A stretch of DNA of 8,079 nucleotides, taken from Shewanellaceae bacterium. Its GTDB lineage: Bacteria > Pseudomonadota > Gammaproteobacteria > Enterobacterales > Shewanellaceae. The translations under genes and the position numbers were made by a program. Below, one piece after another: positions 4,971-8,079 of this stretch. Below the pieces are notes generated by a model that made no database searches, had not been told where the DNA came from, and was given only the letters and a program-made list of their open reading frames with translations. Positions within the stretch are counted from its first letter, which is position 1. Each line of letters opens with the position of its first letter. Where the stretch lies: NCBI GenBank assembly GCA_016779685.1, contig JADHND010000070.1, positions 1-8,079 on the forward strand, in the 5' to 3' direction.

Positions 4971-7787
4971 TTAATGTGGATACAACACATCTAGGATTTT
5001 TTCTTTTGTGATAGGAAAGTCCCTAAATCGATATCCTATCGCTTGATAGATCCCTTCTTGTACCGCTGAAACGATAGGTAACATCACCACTTCAGCAATG
5101 CCTTTAGAGCGCTCATGCGGACTCAATGGCGGTAGGATCTCGTTAGTGAAGTGCCATACAGGCACATCGGATGCTTTAGGGATATGATAGCGATTTAAAT
5201 TCCAGGTGCCATTGCCAGGACCTTCTTCAAACGGTGGCAAGTATTCATGTAAAACATGTCCTAACCCCATAATGGCGCCACCTTCCATTTGACCTTCAAC
5301 AATCTGAGGGACGATAGTTTTACCGCAGTCTAATATGCTGTGAATTTTGTGAACCTTAATGACACCTGTGTGTTGGTGAACACTGAGTTCAACTAAATTT
5401 GCACATGGTGCGAAGTAAGTCGCAGAGGTGTCATTCATTTTTGTTGCTGGATAGCGAACATCGATACGATCGAGTAAATGGTAACCATTGTTTTTCATTA
5501 ATTTCTTTTTATCTTTAGATGCAAAATCACCATATTGTAAAGCCACGGCATCTAAAAAATAGGTTTCCTTGGTGCCGTTAATTTTAAAGTCGGCTTCTAC
5601 CCATGCCCAGCGATTAAAGCTATGAACTAAGACACCAGTGACCAATCCTTGCTGATGTGCAACCATGGCTAACATTTTAAAAGGTAGGGGTTTGAAATTC
5701 CTTAATGTAAGATAGCCATCTTGCCATACAGCATCTTCTTCGCGAAAAGGTGTTCCTTGCATGACATCAGCTGGATAAAGATCTCGCCAGATATGCAATG
5801 CAGCGGGCCATAAACCATGGCGATATAAGATGCGGCTAGCTTCGATGGTTGCCTCGGACTGAAAAAATGCTGAGTCGGATGCTGAGCTAGGCATATTGAC
5901 CATGGGTGTCCATCGTGGATCTGCTTTCATTTTATCTTGATGCGACTGTTCCATAAACCATGGTATTTGTGTCATATAGAGATTTAAGGGTTTCCATGCA
6001 TGTGCAACTCCCATTCTAACCGTATTGGCATATTGACCTAGAAAACGCTTACAGACAACGGCTTGCGATGTATGGGCTCCTTGACCCATCTCTATGAATT
6101 CAATATCAAGTTCAATGTGGCCATCGCGGGTGATATGAATTCCTGCATGTGGCGCTACAGCCCCTGTACCGTAGTTTTTGCTTAACATTGAAAAGCCAAC
6201 CCCAAATTTTTCATTGGGATGTTGTTGTTCATATTTGATTTTATTGTCGTCTTTATTAACCCAAATAGGGTGCTTTTCGGCTCTTTCCAGCAGCTCAAGA
6301 TACCTCGCCGTTCCAGCAGGCACCGCGCCTTGGTTGTTAGCATCACCTAGCTGTAAAACATTTTTCTTTCTTAAAGCGATTGAATTCATTTTCATCTTAT
6401 CTGCAGCTTCATTGATCAGCATGTCCAAAGTTGCCATGGCTTGTACTGAACCAAACCCACGCATTGAACCCGCATCGACATTCCGTGATTTGTTTGCCGT
6501 TACCTGTACATCGCTGCGTGGATAGTAATGTGCGCCTTGTATGGCACCAATGCTTACAATAGCTACCACAGGCGTAAAGTTAGCACGACCGCCACCATCC
6601 ATTTCCATGTTGGAGATAACACCCTCAAATTGATGGGTTTTTTTATTGATGGCTATTTGATGATGCATTTGATAGGGATGGCGCTTCAAGCCGGCTTGAA
6701 ATTGTTCATAGCGGTCATAGGCAATGCGAACTGGGTGACCTTTGGCAAACAACATAGCTGCAACCATATAATATGGAAAAATACTGTGATCCTTAGCACC
6801 AAAGCCTCCGCCAATAAATCCAGAGTGGACATACAATGATTTCAAGCCTTTTAAAGCACTACTTTGCTTAATCATGTGAATGGCCATTTCTTCGAATTCA
6901 GTTGGATCCTGGATAGACATGACACAGTGCAAAGCGCCTTTTTTAGCATTGTACCACATCAGCCCATTTTCAGCCTCTAGCATCATTGGCTCAATGATTT
7001 GGCTTTCAAACTTTTCAGCAAAGACCATCCATTCAGGATTTTTAAATTCCTTATTAATTTCTTGAACATAATGCATACCTCGTTCACTTAAGGAGCCGTT
7101 TGGATTAGTAACCTCAGGCCAAAGTGGCTTATGGTTAACAAACTCTGGAAAGAAAAGACCATCTTTGTAATTTGAGAATTTTTCTTCCTCACCATCTGTG
7201 TAACGAATGTATCTAAATGTGACGTATGGATCATGCTTTTGGATAGGTTCTGGCTTACCATAAAGAATCGATTTTTCATTGAATTGAAGTCTGATTTTGG
7301 CTTGACGATATGACTCATAGTCTTTGAACAACAGAATAGCCACTGCATGACCTAAGTAGCTAGCTGTTTGGTTGGTATCAAGCAGCATATCTGATCCAAA
7401 AAAACCTGGTAGCTTTATATTTTTTTTATTTAAATCTTTAGCAGTGATGACCTTTTGAGGCTGATGCTCCCCAAGTATGGTTTTGATATTGAGACCTTTA
7501 AAGGGTCTATCGGCTTTAGTTACTCTTAAAATGTAGCCATGCCATTGCTCCTTAGGCCAGTCTTGAAAATCACTAGCACGAAAATCTCGAGCATATAATT
7601 TTTGGCCAGTCACTTTGCTGATGGCATCAAGTCGATAGTTAATTGTTTGGTTATCAGACCAGCCAGCGGCGTCATCTGGATAAATGTAATGGTTACTTTG
7701 GGCGGGTTTACTGGCCAATGGAACCATGTAGACAGCCACGCCACCAATGACGGTTTTTTTTATGAATTCACGACGGGTTAGAGACAT
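4971..7787 (-). CDS. Tat-exported molybdopterin-binding subunit, xanthine dehydrogenase/isoquinoline 1-oxidoreductase (IorB-like) family
   Basis: A 938-residue molybdenum hydroxylase large subunit. The N terminus (SLTRREFIKKT, then hydrophobic VIGGVAVYMVPLA) is a canonical twin-arginine signal with R5-R6, so the folded, cofactor-loaded enzyme is exported to the periplasm. An Ald_Xan_dh-type hammerhead domain lies at about 50-170 (DAISKVTGQKLYARDF). The Moco-binding domains follow: EPMMLEAENG from 266, SIQD with cofactor-type Q293, GGGFGAKD (326-333), MRGFGSVQAM (442-451), EMGQGAHT (566-573), SASDSAFF, then ERSKGIAE with the catalytic-type glutamate E899. D333 replaces the Glu found in bovine xanthine oxidase. 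The enzyme is therefore likely active on an aldehyde or N-heterocycle, but the substrate cannot be assigned. It is longer than a typical IorB (~750), with extra segments near 170-262 and 724-792. No [2Fe-2S] partner gene is adjacent. An in-frame TTG at 7808 would add seven residues, but the GGAG site favours the ATG at 7787. Confidence 0.93.
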   Translation of the reverse strand: MSLTRREFIKKTVIGGVAVYMVPLASKPAQSNHYIYPDDAAGWSDNQTINYRLDAISKVTGQKLYARDFRASDFQDWPKEQWHGYILRVTKADRPFKGLNIKTILGEHQPQKVITAKDLNKKNIKLPGFFGSDMLLDTNQTASYLGHAVAILLFKDYESYRQAKIRLQFNEKSILYGKPEPIQKHDPYVTFRYIRYTDGEEEKFSNYKDGLFFPEFVNHKPLWPEVTNPNGSLSERGMHYVQEINKEFKNPEWMVFAEKFESQIIEPMMLEAENGLMWYNAKKGALHCVMSIQDPTEFEEMAIHMIKQSSALKGLKSLYVHSGFIGGGFGAKDHSIFPYYMVAAMLFAKGHPVRIAYDRYEQFQAGLKRHPYQMHHQIAINKKTHQFEGVISNMEMDGGGRANFTPVVAIVSIGAIQGAHYYPRSDVQVTANKSRNVDAGSMRGFGSVQAMATLDMLINEAADKMKMNSIALRKKNVLQLGDANNQGAVPAGTARYLELLERAEKHPIWVNKDDNKIKYEQQHPNEKFGVGFSMLSKNYGTGAVAPHAGIHITRDGHIELDIEFIEMGQGAHTSQAVVCKRFLGQYANTVRMGVAHAWKPLNLYMTQIPWFMEQSHQDKMKADPRWTPMVNMPSSASDSAFFQSEATIEASRILYRHGLWPAALHIWRDLYPADVMQGTPFREEDAVWQDGYLTLRNFKPLPFKMLAMVAHQQGLVTGVLVHSFNRWAWVEADFKINGTKETYFLDAVALQYGDFASKDKKKLMKNNGYHLLDRIDVRYPATKMNDTSATYFAPCANLVELSVHQHTGVIKVHKIHSILDCGKTIVPQIVEGQMEGGAIMGLGHVLHEYLPPFEEGPGNGTWNLNRYHIPKASDVPVWHFTNEILPPLSPHERSKGIAEVVMLPIVSAVQEGIYQAIGYRFRDFPITKEKILDVLYPH

Positions 7788-7794
7788 GACTTTA

Positions 7795-7798
7795 CTCC
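7795..7798 (-). promoter_or_regulatory. Shine-Dalgarno site fixing the molybdoenzyme start at 7787
   Basis: GGAG on the minus strand is followed by seven bases and then the ATG at 7787, which places the twin-arginine motif at residues 5-6, as usual for Tat signals. The upstream in-frame TTG at 7808 lies before this site, and initiation there would leave it unexplained. Confidence 0.75.
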
Positions 7799-8079
7799 AG
7801 CTAGGCAATTTTGGAATAGGGCAGCATGATAATGGTTTAATTATGGTACAAAATTTATATTTTCGGCTGAGAATTTTTTATTATTTTATTTGACTGGATT
7901 GGGTTGGAGATGATTCGTGTTGAAGCGAGTCAATTTAAATTTTTTTTGGCGCATAACAATCAAAAATGCTATACATCAAGTGGTTAAATGAATATAATTT
8001 AGTGTTGAAATGTTTTGGAAAGCGCACAAAAAACAGCAGTGAAACGATACATTCAGATGTTAAGTGCGGTCTGGTGCCA
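7799..8079. other. Leader of molybdoenzyme gene and right-edge sequence with a doubtful open frame
   Basis: The part next to the molybdoenzyme gene is AT-rich leader. I see no -35/-10 pair of good spacing on the minus strand. At 7966 on the plus strand an ATG opens a frame (MLYIKWLNEYNLVLKCFGKR and onward, 38 codons) that stays open to the edge, but it has no Shine-Dalgarno site and no recognisable family signature. On the minus strand another frame is open from 8078 to a stop near 7944, and it could equally be the end of a gene entering from the right. Neither can be called from this window. Confidence 0.25.

Noticed and set aside
6178..7065. Plus-strand open frames opposite the molybdoenzyme gene
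   Set aside because: The minus-strand frame carries the conserved Moco-binding motifs throughout; these are antisense shadows.
7088..7348. Minus-strand 86-codon frame inside the molybdoenzyme gene
   Set aside because: It is an alternative frame of the same strand within the hammerhead and linker coding region, and has no motif.
7788..7808. TTG start at 7808 adding seven residues to the molybdoenzyme
   Set aside because: The GGAG site lies between TTG and ATG and is correctly spaced for the ATG, which also gives a normal Tat signal.
7944..8078. Minus-strand gene end or plus-strand gene start at the right edge
   Set aside because: Both frames are short, lack Shine-Dalgarno or family signals and are cut by the window, so neither is called as a gene.

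Overview
The window looks like chromosomal DNA of a low-GC (by eye roughly 40% or a little lower) gammaproteobacterium, probably a Legionella/Coxiella/Francisella-type organism. Three features suggest this: a panG-panB-panC arrangement that uses the DUF2520-type ketopantoate reductase instead of PanE, a short (~253 aa) PanC of the kind I recall from Legionella, and general AT-richness with a visibly decaying pseudogene. The taxonomic call is inference from gene content and no database was searched.

Layout, left to right. Positions 1-1098 (minus strand) hold the N-terminal 366 residues of an exported HExxH zinc metallopeptidase of the peptidase-MA type that runs into a probable beta-propeller and off the left edge. 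An AT-rich spacer (1099-1286) separates it from a plus-strand relic (1287-1854) of a HlyD/CvaA-like membrane fusion protein, broken by an in-frame stop and several frameshifts. A spacer with nested inverted repeats follows, then a small intact DoxX-family membrane protein (2129-2506, plus strand). A hairpin at 2516-2545 lies between this gene and the convergent panC.

From 2555 to 7787 everything is on the minus strand. The rightmost gene (7787 to 4971) encodes a Tat-exported, 938-residue molybdenum-cofactor-binding subunit of the xanthine dehydrogenase/isoquinoline 1-oxidoreductase family. It stands alone: no [2Fe-2S] or FAD subunit gene is next to it in the window. After 92 nt containing a reasonable sigma70-like promoter comes the compact operon panG (DUF2520 ketopantoate reductase), panB (ketopantoate hydroxymethyltransferase) and panC (pantothenate synthetase). 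panG and panB are 15 nt apart, and panB/panC overlap by ATGA.

Together panB, panG and panC would convert 2-oxoisovalerate to ketopantoate, then to pantoate, then (with beta-alanine) to pantothenate. No panD is present here. The last ~290 bases hold the leader of the molybdoenzyme gene and a short open frame that cannot be judged before the edge. I see no tRNA, rRNA, CRISPR array, intact insertion sequence or defence system. The best candidates for something unusual are the orphan periplasmic molybdoenzyme with its extra internal segments and the PanG-type pantothenate operon.
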